Origin: Paludibacter sp. UBA5753
GTDB lineage: Bacteria > Bacteroidota > Bacteroidia > Bacteroidales > Paludibacteraceae
Reading direction: 5' to 3'
Assembly: GCA_002427615.1 (NCBI GenBank)
Contig: DIFH01000030.1
Location: 1-44,273 of the forward strand
DNA: 44,273 bases
The notes beneath the pieces were generated by a model. The model did no database searches, was not told the DNA's origin, and worked only from the letters and a program-made list of their open reading frames with translations. Positions 35,410 to 43,721 of the stretch are shown piece by piece (the stretch's first letter is position 1; each line of letters starts with the position of its first letter). The translations under genes and the position numbers were made by a program.

Positions 35410-35413
35410 GACA

Positions 35414-36106
35414 CTATTCCTGTCTTGGGTCAATGTATTTTGCAGCATTCGCAAAACGACCATAAGTGCTGGTAGATTTTTTCAACGCTTCGTTAGCATC
35501 TACTCCTTTTTTCACTAAGTCCAACATTGGACCTACACGTACAAATTCATATCCGCAAGCTTCACCATCTTCGTCCAATGCCATGCGGCTGATATAACCT
35601 TCGGCTAATTCCAGGTAACGAACACCTTTTTTGTTGGTGCTGAATGTTGTCCCAACCTGCGAACGCAACCCTTTACCTAAATCCTCCAATCCTGCTCCGA
35701 TAGGCAGACCACCTTCGGAAAATGCCGATTGTGTGCGTCCGTAAACAATCTGAAGAAATAATTCACGCATGGCCACGTTAATAGCATCGCACACCAGGTC
35801 GGTGTTTAATGCTTCCAGAATTGTTTTTCCGGTCAGGATTTCAGCAGCCATCGCAGCGGAGTGAGTCATACCTGAGCAGCCGATTGTTTCAACTAATGCT
35901 TCTTCAATAATTCCGTCTTTTACGTTTAAGGTCAGTTTGCAGGCTCCTTGTTGAGGGGCGCACCAACCCACGCCGTGAGTCAACCCTGAAATATCTTTTA
36001 TTTCTTTCGATTTTACCCATCTGCCTTCTTCAGGTATAGGTGCAGGTCCGTGGTTCGGCCCTTTTTTCACAACACACATGTGTTCTACTTCGTGCGAATA
36101 AATCAT
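35414..36106 (-). CDS. NifU-like Fe-S cluster scaffold protein
   Basis: 230 residues. NifU_N/IscU-like features: GWCAPQQGACKLTLNVKDG, then the Cys motif ETIGCSGMTHSAAMAAEILTGKT and a third Cys in NTDLVCDAIN. A C-terminal extension beyond a normal IscU (VGTTFSTNKKGVRYLELAEG...YGRFANAAKYIDPRQE) is specific to this family. It should hold or pass on an Fe-S cluster in the cytoplasm. First gene of the operon with GGGtGRT, driven by a strong promoter at 36188-36217; the leader contains a 21-bp tandem duplication. Confidence 0.88.
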   Translation of the reverse strand: MIYSHEVEHMCVVKKGPNHGPAPIPEEGRWVKSKEIKDISGLTHGVGWCAPQQGACKLTLNVKDGIIEEALVETIGCSGMTHSAAMAAEILTGKTILEALNTDLVCDAINVAMRELFLQIVYGRTQSAFSEGGLPIGAGLEDLGKGLRSQVGTTFSTNKKGVRYLELAEGYISRMALDEDGEACGYEFVRVGPMLDLVKKGVDANEALKKSTSTYGRFANAAKYIDPRQE

Positions 36107-36121
36107 ACTTTTGTTATTTAG

Positions 36122-36163
36122 TTAGTATAAAAATTAGTTTGATTAGTATAAAAATTAGTTTGA
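36122..36163. repeat. Perfect 21-bp tandem duplication in the NifU-like leader
   Basis: A 21-bp unit (TTAGTATAAAAATTAGTTTG plus A) is repeated twice without a gap, between the predicted transcription start and the start codon. It could change leader spacing or be a protein site. Confidence 0.85.
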
Positions 36164-36187
36164 TTCTTGATTTTTTAAATTCGAGCG

Positions 36188-36217
36188 CAAAAGTACACTT
36201 TTTTTGCCGCTTATCAA
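36188..36217 (-). promoter_or_regulatory. Promoter of the NifU-like/GGGtGRT operon
   Basis: Minus strand TTG (36217-36215), 19 bases, then TACTTTTG (36195-36188): a full match to the Bacteroidota -33/-7 consensus. The predicted start lies about 75 bases before the ATG at 36106. Confidence 0.75.
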
Positions 36218-36269
36218 TGAGATAAATTAGTTCTATTTTGAGCATAGAATAAATTATTAATCAAAACAA

Positions 36270-36489
36270 GTAACTACTCAGCACCCTAATAAATTTGATA
36301 TTAATCAGCCATTTAGTTGATTGTTATGTATTTAAACTCTTTGACCCGAAGGGGCTAAATATGAATAACCCCCAGTTGCGCTTCGCTTACTGGGGGATAA
36401 TGAAACAATCCCCTCCTTTTGATTTTCAGTTCGACAAAGTCGAACTGAAAATCAAAAGGTTATAAGAACAAAGGGTGCTGAGTATTTTC
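36270..36489 (-). mobile_element. MITE copy E (about 220 bp), inverted
   Basis: Same element in reverse orientation: GTAACTACTCAGCACCC at 36270 and GGGTGCTGAGTA at 36473-36484, with the last five bases decayed (TTTTC instead of GTTAC). No 8-bp duplication is visible. Read in element orientation, the segment inside the second hairpin is inverted compared with copies A-D. It lies between two divergent promoters. Confidence 0.9.
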
Positions 36490-36554
36490 AAACTTATGTT
36501 ATCGAAAGATAGCAGAAGTTTTTTCTGTATTTAATGTAAAAAAACATTTTTTAA

Positions 36555-36584
36555 TTGTATTTCCAAAAAAATGTTGTATTTTTG
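36555..36584 (+). promoter_or_regulatory. Promoter of the BACON-FGE lipoprotein operon
   Basis: TTG (36555-36557), 19 bases, TATTTTTG (36577-36584), a full consensus match, about 48 bases upstream of the lipoprotein start. Confidence 0.7.
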
Positions 36585-36632
36585 TATGTAGTAACCTTGT
36601 CAATTAGCTGTTAACTTTTAAATATCTTCACC

Positions 36633-37769
36633 ATGAAAATCAACTACTTAGTATTACTATGCTTTGTAATTTTGGCAGCATGCAAATCAGTGATTGAAGA
36701 ACCTGAGCCAGACCCAGATGTAGAAATAAAACCACTCACCGAAACTACTGACGTAAAATTTACTGCCGATAAAGATGCGATTTTACTTTTAATCAATACC
36801 AAAACAGATTGGAATATTAGTAGCACTGCCGATTGGATTTCTTTTACCTCTACTACCGGAAAAAATAACACGGGCATTTTAATCAGCGCCACAAAAAACA
36901 CACTATTACCACGTAAAACCACCCTGAAACTTACAAGTGGTACAGAGATTAAAGAAATTTCCGTCTCACAAGCTGGCGCACAATCAGTAAATATAACTAT
37001 TGGAAATCAAACGATTAAAATGATTTTGGTAGAAGCCGGAAAGTTTACAATGGGCGACCCCGATTTTTATTCGTTTACACAACACGAAGTACAGTTAGAT
37101 AGTTTTTACATTTCGGAAACCGAAATTACAAATGGCGTTTGGAAAGAAATTCAGGGAAATTTGCCTTACGATACCATTCCATCCTACACAGGTGTTTCGC
37201 AATTGACCAAAACAAATTTGCCGGTGAGTTATATTTCGTGGCAAGACATTAACAATCAGTTTTTACCCAAATTAAAACTCCGAAATGCATTTAATTTCCG
37301 CTTACCTACCGAAGCTGAATGGGAATATGCTGCCATTGGCGGAAAATACACACACAATTACAAATACGCCGGCAGTAATAATATTTACAATGTAGCGTGG
37401 TACACCGATGCAAATTACAGCACAACCATTTACAGCAAAAAAGAAGTTAAAACATTAGCTTCAAATGAATTGGGTCTTTACGATATGAGTGGAAATGTGA
37501 GTGAATGGTGTTCCGATTGGTATGCCGATTACAGTGCCGAAGCAGCAAAAAATCCCACCGGACCTGCCACCGGAACTAAAAAAGTAATGCGTGGAGGTAA
37601 TTACCAATCGAGCGCTTTGTGGGGCGAAGTACTCGAATGCAAAGTCAGATATAGAAATTCAACTGTGCCTGCTTGTTACGAAATTAGTTCGCCTGAAACT
37701 ATTTATGAAACCAAACATTACCGCTGCGAATGTTTGGGTTTCCGAATTGTAATGGCTATCGACAAATAA
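36633..37769 (+). CDS. Lipoprotein with BACON domain and formylglycine-generating-enzyme (SUMF1-like) domain
   Basis: 378 residues. Signal peptide with lipobox LAAC (Cys17), a short Pro/Asp-rich linker (EEPEPDPDVE), a BACON beta-sandwich (about 35-115; TDWNISSTADWISFTSTTGKN is diagnostic), then a SUMF1/FGE-type domain (MILVEAGKFTMGD, SFYISETEITNGVWKE, FRLPTEAEWEYAAIGG, NELGLYDMSGNVSEWCSDW, GFRIV). FGE proteins oxidise a Cys or act as scaffolds; many Bacteroidota copies are not known to be catalytic. Several Cys are present near the C-terminus, but I cannot assign the active pair. Likely surface or periplasm. First gene of a three-gene unit. Confidence 0.88.
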   Translation: MKINYLVLLCFVILAACKSVIEEPEPDPDVEIKPLTETTDVKFTADKDAILLLINTKTDWNISSTADWISFTSTTGKNNTGILISATKNTLLPRKTTLKLTSGTEIKEISVSQAGAQSVNITIGNQTIKMILVEAGKFTMGDPDFYSFTQHEVQLDSFYISETEITNGVWKEIQGNLPYDTIPSYTGVSQLTKTNLPVSYISWQDINNQFLPKLKLRNAFNFRLPTEAEWEYAAIGGKYTHNYKYAGSNNIYNVAWYTDANYSTTIYSKKEVKTLASNELGLYDMSGNVSEWCSDWYADYSAEAAKNPTGPATGTKKVMRGGNYQSSALWGEVLECKVRYRNSTVPACYEISSPETIYETKHYRCECLGFRIVMAIDK

Positions 37770-37851
37770 AATAGCCCCTAACCACCGTCAGTGGACGGAT
37801 AAACTCTAAAGGGAAATTATTATACTACCAACATTTAAAATTACTATTCTT

Positions 37852-38454
37852 ATGAGAAAATATTTTAAAATACTGATAGTTTTATTGAGTAGTTTAATGG
37901 CGACTGCTCAAACAGTTGTGCGAATGCGAATGCCTGCGCAATCGGAAAATGCATTAAGCGTTGCCACACTTTACAACGAAGCATTGCCTACCGGAGTTTC
38001 CATCGTTTTAGGTGTTGTTGGATACGAAATAAACGGAGGAACCGCTCCTTATCAATACGAATGGCTCAAAAATAATCAGGTAATTTCCACGGGCGAAGTT
38101 GCGGTGATTGTACCCGAAAAGGACATGAATTATGTGTTGCGGGTAAAAGATAAAAACGGTTGTAGTGTCGAAAACGCTATTAATGTTACAAATTCAGCCA
38201 AAGTAGCAAAAAACTACCTAAGCGAAACCGTAAAAATAAATTTATCGCAATTCAACCATCAATTAAATATTGACTTTAAAGGCTTTGTGCCCGAAAATAC
38301 TACGGTAAGCGTTTTCGATTTACAAGGAAAAATTCATACAAAGCAAGCTATTCGCGAAAGCGCGACAATTCCTTTTCAGTTGCCTTTTGGTGTCTATTTG
38401 GTTGTTGTAGGAAACGGCCAACTATATCATGTTCAGAAAATTATGGTGAAATAA
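37852..38454 (+). CDS. Secreted protein with SprB-like repeat and probable T9SS sorting domain
   Basis: 200 residues with signal peptide (FKILIVLLSSLMATAQ). GGTAPYQYEWLKNNQVIS and YVLRVKDKNGCS resemble a single SprB/PKD-like beta repeat. The last 75 residues (VKINLSQFNHQLNIDFKGF..., VSVFDLQGKI, PFGVYLVVVGNGQLYHVQKIMVK) look like a T9SS type A C-terminal sorting domain. It would be carried to the surface by the type IX system. It stands 82 bases after the FGE lipoprotein and 16 before the large protease gene. Function unknown. Confidence 0.75.
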   Translation: MRKYFKILIVLLSSLMATAQTVVRMRMPAQSENALSVATLYNEALPTGVSIVLGVVGYEINGGTAPYQYEWLKNNQVISTGEVAVIVPEKDMNYVLRVKDKNGCSVENAINVTNSAKVAKNYLSETVKINLSQFNHQLNIDFKGFVPENTTVSVFDLQGKIHTKQAIRESATIPFQLPFGVYLVVVGNGQLYHVQKIMVK

Positions 38455-38470
38455 CTAAAAATGTACAGCC

Positions 38471-41400
38471 ATGTTAAGATTAATTATCTCCATTTTTACT
38501 ATTGCACTTTTTCAAACTGCAATAGCAAACGAAAAAACACTGAAATTTGCAACTGATTTTTTTAAAAGCCGACAATCATACGGCATTCAAAAAGCACCTT
38601 CGGCAACAAATAGTGTGCAATTGGCTTATGAATCGGCCGACACTGTCACAAACAAATTAGCTGTTTACAAAACACTTAGTAAAGGATTTATTATAGTTGC
38701 GCCCGTTGGAGATGAATTTCAGGTTATCGGATATTCAGCCAACAGTACTTTTGAGAATGACAATTTACCTATTCAGCTCAAAGCTTTACTCAACATGTAC
38801 GAGAGCTTACCTTCATCAACCTTTTCGGGTATAAAAACGTCACAAAATGCAACAATTATTGTGGAGCCTTTGCTTGATAAAGCAGGTATTCATCTGAATC
38901 AATTTTATCATGCTGAAGTTGGAAATTGCCCTTCGGGCTGTGTGGCAACCGCAATGGCACAAATTCTCGCTTATCACAAATATCCGGATCATGGATTAGG
39001 CAGCAAATGCTACACCGCTGGAAACTACGGTCAGCAATGCGCCGATTTTGAAAACACCTGGTACAATTGGACGAATCCTACCAGTGCCGATTACGAGCTT
39101 TTATCGAAACATATTGGCGTTGCACTTGAAATGGGCTATTGTCTCGACAAAACTACTGGTGGAAGTATACCACAAAAATCAAATTATTACAACGTATTAC
39201 GGGATAATTTCCGAATGCATATTTATCCATATACATTCACTCCTAACGAGTATGTATTTATGGAATTAGACCAAAACAGACCGGTATTTGTAGAAGTTTG
39301 GGGTGATCCGGGACATGCTTTAGTTGCTGATGGCTACGACAGTAACAATTTTATACACCTAAATTTTGGTTGGGGAGGCGACTATGATGGTTTTTATTTA
39401 ATGAACACAAACACAACCTTTCAAGTAGGTTACACTTTTGGCACCAACTTAGCTACTACCATATTTGTTTCGCCCAAAGCATTTCCTATCGACAAACAGG
39501 ATTCTCTCAACTTAGTTGCCATAAACACAAAATTAAATAACAGATGGGATTTTCAGAAACCAATTTCGGACTGGGCGGGTATAAAAATAATTGGAGGTAA
39601 GGTTGTTGAATTAAATCTGAGCTCAGGAAATTGGATACAAGGTGAAATTCCGGTAGAAATCGGAAATTTCGATAAATTGCGCACACTAACCATTGCAGGG
39701 AATTTAAGCGGACAACTACCTGCTGCGATTTTCAATATTACGTCACTCGAAAACTTATACATACTGAACTACAATGGAAATGAGAATCTGAATTTTACAC
39801 TGCCAGCCACCATTAGTAATTTAAGTAAGCTAAAATCACTTTATCTAAACAATTGTATTACAGGTAATATTCCCGAAACAATTGGAAATTTAAGCAATTT
39901 ACAATCGTTAAATTTATTCAACAACAGCCTGAGCGGACAAATTCCGAATTCTATTTGTAATCTGACAAAATTAACAGAGTTGGAACTGAGTCAGAATCAG
40001 TTGAGTGGGAATATTCCCGATAGTATCGGAAAGTTAAATTTATTGACTTATTTTCAATTTGCAAAGAATCAATTAACAGGTACAATTCCAACATCAATAG
40101 GACTTTTAAAGAAAATAAACCATATTTCGCTCGAAAGCAATAAACTCAGTGGCGAAGTACCCATCGAAATTAACTCATGTCGTTTGCTGACTGAGATTAA
40201 TTTATCCGACAATGAACTTTCAGGAATTTTTCCCGAAATAGGCGATTCGCTAACAGCGCTTAAAACCATTCATATATCGAAGAATAAATTCACAGCATTA
40301 CCTCAAAGTATTGGAAATCTGAAAGAATTAGTAACGCTCAATGTTTCCTCAAATAGGCTTTCGCAACTTCCAAACACCCTATCGACTTGTGTTAAACTGC
40401 GAAATTTAGACCCTTCGAAGAACCAACTTTCCTCCTTACCAGTTGACTTTGTATTATTAAACAATCTGACAGAATTAAATCTTTCGGACAATATGTTCGA
40501 AAGCATTCCACAGTCGCTCGAGTTTTTGTTCAACCTGAAAACTCTGAATTTTGCAAACAACAAACTTTCTACACTTCCCGATTATCTCGCACGATTCAGT
40601 TTAAGTAGTTTAATACTGAGCAACAACAATTTAAGTGGAAAAATACCGGAAAAAATTTTAACAAAAAACTATACTGATTTTTTACTCAACGGAAATAATT
40701 TCACGTACAGCGATATTCCAACATCGGACAGTATAAAAAACCAGTTGGGTGTTCAAAAACCGGTTTTGTTTACTAAAAAATCGTACAGCGCATTTCTTGG
40801 CGATACAATCCATTTACATGCTTCGCAAATTTTATCAAAAACACACCCTAAAGACACTTACAATTGGTACGAATACGTAGATGCTACGCAAGCCGAACCT
40901 TACAAGCGTTGGTTGAGAACCGATTCGATTTTCAGCGTGGAGGTAAATGAGATAAATTTAAAGAAAAAATATTTTTGTGATATAACAAACGATTCCGTGT
41001 CGAAGTATTTGTTCAACGGTTATTTGCGCCTGAACTGCATCGATAAATTAACTACCGATACCTTCCAATTAGTTGGAATAACCAAAGAAGAAGCGCTCAA
41101 CGAAAAGTATCAAACAACGGTATTGGAGTCCGAAAAACTGAAATCGGGCAGTGTGAGCGATTTGTCGGTTACGCTAATTTCGCCCTGGAAAGTACGCGGT
41201 CGTCAGCAATGGCAAGGCTCCATCGACAAATCAAGCTGGGTTGACTTATCTGCTTCAATGCCTGCATCGGCTTTGAAAACAAATATCGTGGCTATATCCG
41301 AAAAAGAATTAAAATTATCGCCGACGACTACGGCATATTACCGAAACGCCTTATTTGAAGAAAATTGTAACACACAATACAGCGACACAATTAAAGTGGT

Positions 41401-43717
41401 ACGATGGGGAGAAATAGTGTGCGACTCCACCATAAACGTTACTCAAGCCGACAAAACCATCCGATTGGATAGCATAGACGTAACCATCCCCAAAGGGACA
41501 GCAAACTCAAACATTCAATTAACCGTTGTAAAATCAGAGCAATCCTACTCGTGTCCCGACTCATTGAAATTTATGAGCCCTGTATTTGATGTAAACCTGA
41601 GTAGCGGAAACACATTCGACAATCCCATTATAATTAAATTTAAAAACCTGAATAAGAAGAATTTCAGTTTAATGGACATAGAGAAATACAAACCGGCGTA
41701 TTTTGATGAACAATTAAACGAATGGGTATTTTACGATAATGCAAACATCGATTTTTCGGACAGTACGCTCACTTTCAGCACGTATCACCTCACCAAATTA
41801 GCTTGGTTCGAAATAGCACATGCAGGCTATACGCATATTTTCACCAACGACAGGGTGAATGTAATTTACAAATCAGGCGAAGGATATAACGAAACTATGT
41901 GGCTTTACGAATACGACAAATTAGCATCCGGAAGCTTTAAGCCTTGGGAATCGGCAGATTACGACCCCGACAAAGGAGGAACACCCTATATGATTCGCGA
42001 TATTGCAACATTTACACAAGAAGTGATTGAAAAATTCAGTTCCGAAAATATCTCTACACCAAGTTTGCGGTTTAATGTGTATGTGAAAAATTTAGGAAAA
42101 GGAGCAGCTGGCGCTACCGATGCGGGCAGTTTCTTAGCCGGGCGTGGTTATATTTATATTGACCCGAATGTGATAGCTACTTCACAAGGGGATAAACCAA
42201 GCTACAAAAGTGTAAGCGACTACCTGAAATCGACCATTGCACACGAATACATGCACTTTACGCAAGATTATTATATGACAGTTATGCTTTCGAACTACAC
42301 CTGGATGGAAGCAACAGCACCTTTGGCCGACAGAATAGTATGGGGAGAAAACGATCTTACGCTTTGCGAACCGGAGTACTTGCTCACAGAGGCAAAAATG
42401 TCGACTGTTGCCGAAAATTCAATTTTCGATATACTTTCCATGCCCTGGTATAATAGTTATAATATACCTGTAATCTCGAAAGTTGCCTCCGGAATTGGTG
42501 GAAAATCAGGCGAATACAATCTTTCGAGTCTATTTCTACATTATATGCGCACCTATCGCGAAGGCAGTAAACTAAATCCGGTGGACTTACTCAAAGAAAC
42601 AAGTTACCTCGAAAGTTGGGTAGGTTACCTGAATAGTTTTATAAAATCAAAGCTTAGTTCGGATGTAGGAACCGAGTTTGAAAATTATGTAAAATTCCTT
42701 TTTGAAGGCAGCAAAGAAAACTTCAATTTATTCGAACGCGAAGAAGGTGAAGATCCGCTGAAATACTTCAAAGCCTGTCTCAGCCGCTCGGTGGTAAACA
42801 AAAACATTATTTTCGAAAACAAAAAGAAAATTGAAGACCGTTTAAATTTTACAATAGAAGGACTTTCTATTAAAATGGTACAAATTTACAATTTGAATTT
42901 CAAGCAAAAAATGCTGACAAAATATGTAAAGCAAATTAAGGACGAAAATTTGAAAGTGTATGTTTGTAAATATAATGCTACAACAAAATTAATGGAGCTG
43001 ACCGACATTTCGGAAAAAGATTCAGTGGTGGTGCTTGCCGATGCGTTCGAAACTGAGAAAATTAAGGAAAATCAATATATGACTTATTTGCTTTTTGTGA
43101 ATAAAAGTACCGATGCGAATTTCGAAATCGACGACCGCATTACGTTTTTCAAAGTTCCTGATATAAGATACTTCGATGGTATTAACTTTTTCAATAAAGG
43201 TACATCTTTTGAACCGGAAATTCATAGCATCGCAGAGTCTGATACATACGAAGTTTTATTCGATCAACTTACAACTAATCTCTACAGGCAAGTCCCTGAA
43301 CATTATGGAGGTACAATTTATTTTAATCAAAACATAACTGACTCTACGGTCGTGAGTTCGGGTTCTTCAGCCAGTGTTGATCAAAGTCTGACCTATAATT
43401 TCCTTACCGGCGAATTAAAAGTAAATTACCATTGTGAACAAAAATACAGCCCAACAGCTACGTTGGAACAAGTGTTTAGTGCAAGTTTTAAAGATGTATA
43501 TCCGGAACCCTATAAATATTATGTAAAAGCAGGATTGTCAAGGTATTATTTCAAAACGAATTCGACCTTAGAAACTCAAAGTTGTATACAAAGTTTGAAC
43601 TTTACAAACACTTGGAAATATATAAATCAAAAAGGAGAAATTGAAACCGTTTCTGAAACATACACAGGAACCAATTATCCAAAAAACGAAATTATAATAT
43701 ATCTATTCTTCTATTAG
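38471..43717 (+). CDS. Large secreted protein: C10 (streptopain-like) peptidase, leucine-rich repeats, HExxH metallopeptidase-like domain
   Basis: 1748 residues. Signal peptide 1-19; Spi/C10 pro-domain about 21-115; C10 cysteine peptidase with Cys157 (CPSGCVATAMAQILAYHKYP), His282 (GDPGHALVADGY) and NFGWGGDYDGFY. About 370-735 are plant-type leucine-rich repeats (N-L-S-G-x-I-P pattern). Ig/ZU5-like beta regions follow (about 750-1130). Then AHEYMHFTQD (His1258, Glu1259, His1262) and WMEATA (Glu1280), a gluzincin-like HExxH plus downstream Glu. The last 350 residues are unassigned and show no T9SS tail, ending in IIIYLFFY, so the C-terminus may be truncated. Two peptidase centres in one protein are unusual. 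Confidence 0.85.
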   Translation: MLRLIISIFTIALFQTAIANEKTLKFATDFFKSRQSYGIQKAPSATNSVQLAYESADTVTNKLAVYKTLSKGFIIVAPVGDEFQVIGYSANSTFENDNLPIQLKALLNMYESLPSSTFSGIKTSQNATIIVEPLLDKAGIHLNQFYHAEVGNCPSGCVATAMAQILAYHKYPDHGLGSKCYTAGNYGQQCADFENTWYNWTNPTSADYELLSKHIGVALEMGYCLDKTTGGSIPQKSNYYNVLRDNFRMHIYPYTFTPNEYVFMELDQNRPVFVEVWGDPGHALVADGYDSNNFIHLNFGWGGDYDGFYLMNTNTTFQVGYTFGTNLATTIFVSPKAFPIDKQDSLNLVAINTKLNNRWDFQKPISDWAGIKIIGGKVVELNLSSGNWIQGEIPVEIGNFDKLRTLTIAGNLSGQLPAAIFNITSLENLYILNYNGNENLNFTLPATISNLSKLKSLYLNNCITGNIPETIGNLSNLQSLNLFNNSLSGQIPNSICNLTKLTELELSQNQLSGNIPDSIGKLNLLTYFQFAKNQLTGTIPTSIGLLKKINHISLESNKLSGEVPIEINSCRLLTEINLSDNELSGIFPEIGDSLTALKTIHISKNKFTALPQSIGNLKELVTLNVSSNRLSQLPNTLSTCVKLRNLDPSKNQLSSLPVDFVLLNNLTELNLSDNMFESIPQSLEFLFNLKTLNFANNKLSTLPDYLARFSLSSLILSNNNLSGKIPEKILTKNYTDFLLNGNNFTYSDIPTSDSIKNQLGVQKPVLFTKKSYSAFLGDTIHLHASQILSKTHPKDTYNWYEYVDATQAEPYKRWLRTDSIFSVEVNEINLKKKYFCDITNDSVSKYLFNGYLRLNCIDKLTTDTFQLVGITKEEALNEKYQTTVLESEKLKSGSVSDLSVTLISPWKVRGRQQWQGSIDKSSWVDLSASMPASALKTNIVAISEKELKLSPTTTAYYRNALFEENCNTQYSDTIKVVRWGEIVCDSTINVTQADKTIRLDSIDVTIPKGTANSNIQLTVVKSEQSYSCPDSLKFMSPVFDVNLSSGNTFDNPIIIKFKNLNKKNFSLMDIEKYKPAYFDEQLNEWVFYDNANIDFSDSTLTFSTYHLTKLAWFEIAHAGYTHIFTNDRVNVIYKSGEGYNETMWLYEYDKLASGSFKPWESADYDPDKGGTPYMIRDIATFTQEVIEKFSSENISTPSLRFNVYVKNLGKGAAGATDAGSFLAGRGYIYIDPNVIATSQGDKPSYKSVSDYLKSTIAHEYMHFTQDYYMTVMLSNYTWMEATAPLADRIVWGENDLTLCEPEYLLTEAKMSTVAENSIFDILSMPWYNSYNIPVISKVASGIGGKSGEYNLSSLFLHYMRTYREGSKLNPVDLLKETSYLESWVGYLNSFIKSKLSSDVGTEFENYVKFLFEGSKENFNLFEREEGEDPLKYFKACLSRSVVNKNIIFENKKKIEDRLNFTIEGLSIKMVQIYNLNFKQKMLTKYVKQIKDENLKVYVCKYNATTKLMELTDISEKDSVVVLADAFETEKIKENQYMTYLLFVNKSTDANFEIDDRITFFKVPDIRYFDGINFFNKGTSFEPEIHSIAESDTYEVLFDQLTTNLYRQVPEHYGGTIYFNQNITDSTVVSSGSSASVDQSLTYNFLTGELKVNYHCEQKYSPTATLEQVFSASFKDVYPEPYKYYVKAGLSRYYFKTNSTLETQSCIQSLNFTNTWKYINQKGEIETVSETYTGTNYPKNEIIIYLFFY

Positions 43718-43721
43718 CGTA

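Noticed and set aside
17705..36489. Idea that an inversion between MITE copies A and E explains their missing target duplications
   Set aside because: Pairing the outer and inner flanks of A and E as expected after inversion gives no 8-bp matches, so decay or another rearrangement is more likely.
37770..37851. AGCCCCTAA...CTCTAAAGGGAAA hairpin between the FGE and T9SS genes as a terminator
   Set aside because: No T-tract follows, and it looks like a decayed short palindromic repeat; the downstream genes have no separate promoter that I can see.
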